Assembly: GCA_013698195.1 (NCBI GenBank)
Contig: JACCVK010000357.1
Coordinates: 1 to 6,590, forward strand
DNA: 6,590 nucleotides
DNA from: Actinomycetota bacterium
GTDB taxonomy: Bacteria; Actinomycetota; Thermoleophilia; Gaiellales; Gaiellaceae
Reading direction: 5' to 3'
In this document: positions 6,141-6,590 of the stretch, piece by piece
How positions within the stretch are numbered: position 1 is the first letter of the stretch
Layout of the letters: the number at the start of each line of letters is the position of its first letter
Made by a program: the position numbers and the translations under genes
Notes under the pieces: model-generated
Told to the model about the DNA's origin: nothing
What the model saw: only the letters and a program-made list of their open reading frames with translations
The model's database searches: none

Positions 6141-6590
6141 CCACATCTCGCCGAGATAGACGGCGGGATCGCCTGGCTGCCAGCGCTGGAGGAATCGTTG
6201 GATGGGCGGATGGAGCTGAACGCCGTCGAGCTCGCCCGGGCGGAACAGCCGGTGGCCGCCCACCGCCTCGTCCTCGGAGACCACATCCTCCAGGGAGTCG
6301 TCTCTCGCATCGGTCGCGAAGATCACGTGTACGACGTGCTTCCGCACCGGGCTCCCCTCGGGTGCGATCGAGTCGACGAGCGCTACCGGGCCCTCGAGCG
6401 GCAGGTCTGTTCCCTCCGGGAAGAGTCCGGTCTCCTCGCGAAGTTCGCGCTGGAGCGCCCGGACGAGGCTCTCTCCACCCTGCACGCCGCCCCCGGGAAG
6501 CAACCAGACGTCGCCTTCGAGCTTTGAGTGACGGCACAGCAGCACTCGCCCGTGCCAGCGCACAATCGCGGACACGCGAACCCTCGGGAG
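6132..6590 (-). CDS. NUDIX hydrolase (5' end at or beyond the window edge)
   Basis: NUDIX proteins hydrolyse nucleoside diphosphates linked to another group, such as oxidised dNTPs or ADP-ribose, using divalent metal. Numbered from the GTG at 6573-6575, the full Nudix box runs G29 to L51. E35, R43-E44 and E47-E48 sit in the GX5EX7REUXEEXGU pattern, preceded by WLLPGG. The tail (LHPPIQRFLQRWQPGDPAVYL) resembles a set of small actinobacterial NUDIX proteins as I remember them. The frame continues past the GTG to the window edge as LPRVR, and PRVRVSAIV looks like a normal first strand, so the true start may lie outside. Against this, GAGGG stands five bases before the GTG, which would give a complete 147-residue protein. 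The stop is TGA at 6132-6134. The substrate cannot be told from sequence. The gene is convergent with gatD and has no evident functional tie to it. Confidence 0.9.
   Translation of the reverse strand, partial: LPRVRVSAIVRWHGRVLLCRHSKLEGDVWLLPGGGVQGGESLVRALQRELREETGLFPEGTDLPLEGPVALVDSIAPEGSPVRKHVVHVIFATDARDDSLEDVVSEDEAVGGHRLFRPGELDGVQLHPPIQRFLQRWQPGDPAVYLGEMWVP

Noticed and set aside
5974..6159. Small plus-strand frame of 61 codons
   Set aside because: No ribosome binding site or recognisable motif. It starts inside the paired structure and ends inside the NUDIX gene.
5629..6537. Minus-strand open frame of 302 codons across the gatD 3' end, the gap and the NUDIX gene
   Set aside because: It overlaps two well-supported genes in other frames and shows no domain. 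The stretch within 5854-6016 is better explained by RNA structure.

Overview
The window is GC-rich DNA that fits a high-GC Gram-positive bacterium, most likely an actinomycetote and perhaps of the Thermoleophilia type. That placement is inferred from composition, from the murT-gatD peptidoglycan amidation pair, and from a large cyclase/ATPase protein of a kind common in that phylum. No rRNA, tRNA, CRISPR array, transposase or phage gene was seen.

Layout: (1) On the minus strand, reading out of the window at base 1, is a large class III nucleotidyl cyclase with two N-terminal zinc ribbons, a complete cyclase active site, a STAND/AAA-type ATPase and a helical-repeat tail cut by the window edge (1-2907). 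(2) Immediately upstream of it and in the same direction lies a 230-residue protein built from three homing-endonuclease-associated (HNH_repeat) modules with no nuclease domain (2929-3621). (3) A 98-bp divergent intergenic region (3622-3719) holds a 17-bp direct repeat with a 30-bp period. (4) On the plus strand are murT (3720-5087) and gatD (5098-5853), the two subunits of lipid II isoglutaminyl synthase, separated by 10 bases that look like the remains of a small tandem duplication of the gatD start. (5) A 278-bp gap between convergent genes (5854-6131) begins directly after the gatD stop with a 163-nt segment. It folds, on the plus strand only, into a long closing stem plus three local hairpins, and is followed by terminator-like stem-loops. 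(6) A NUDIX hydrolase on the minus strand runs into the right edge (6132-6590).

How the parts work together: MurT/GatD amidate the alpha-carboxyl of D-Glu in the lipid II stem peptide, with GatD supplying ammonia from glutamine. The cyclase and the HNH_repeat protein form a probable two-gene unit that reads away from murT-gatD. They may be a cAMP-producing sensor and a DNA-binding partner, which is inference from adjacency and domains. The most unexpected object is the structured plus-strand segment after gatD, a candidate non-coding RNA or 3'UTR element that I do not recognise.
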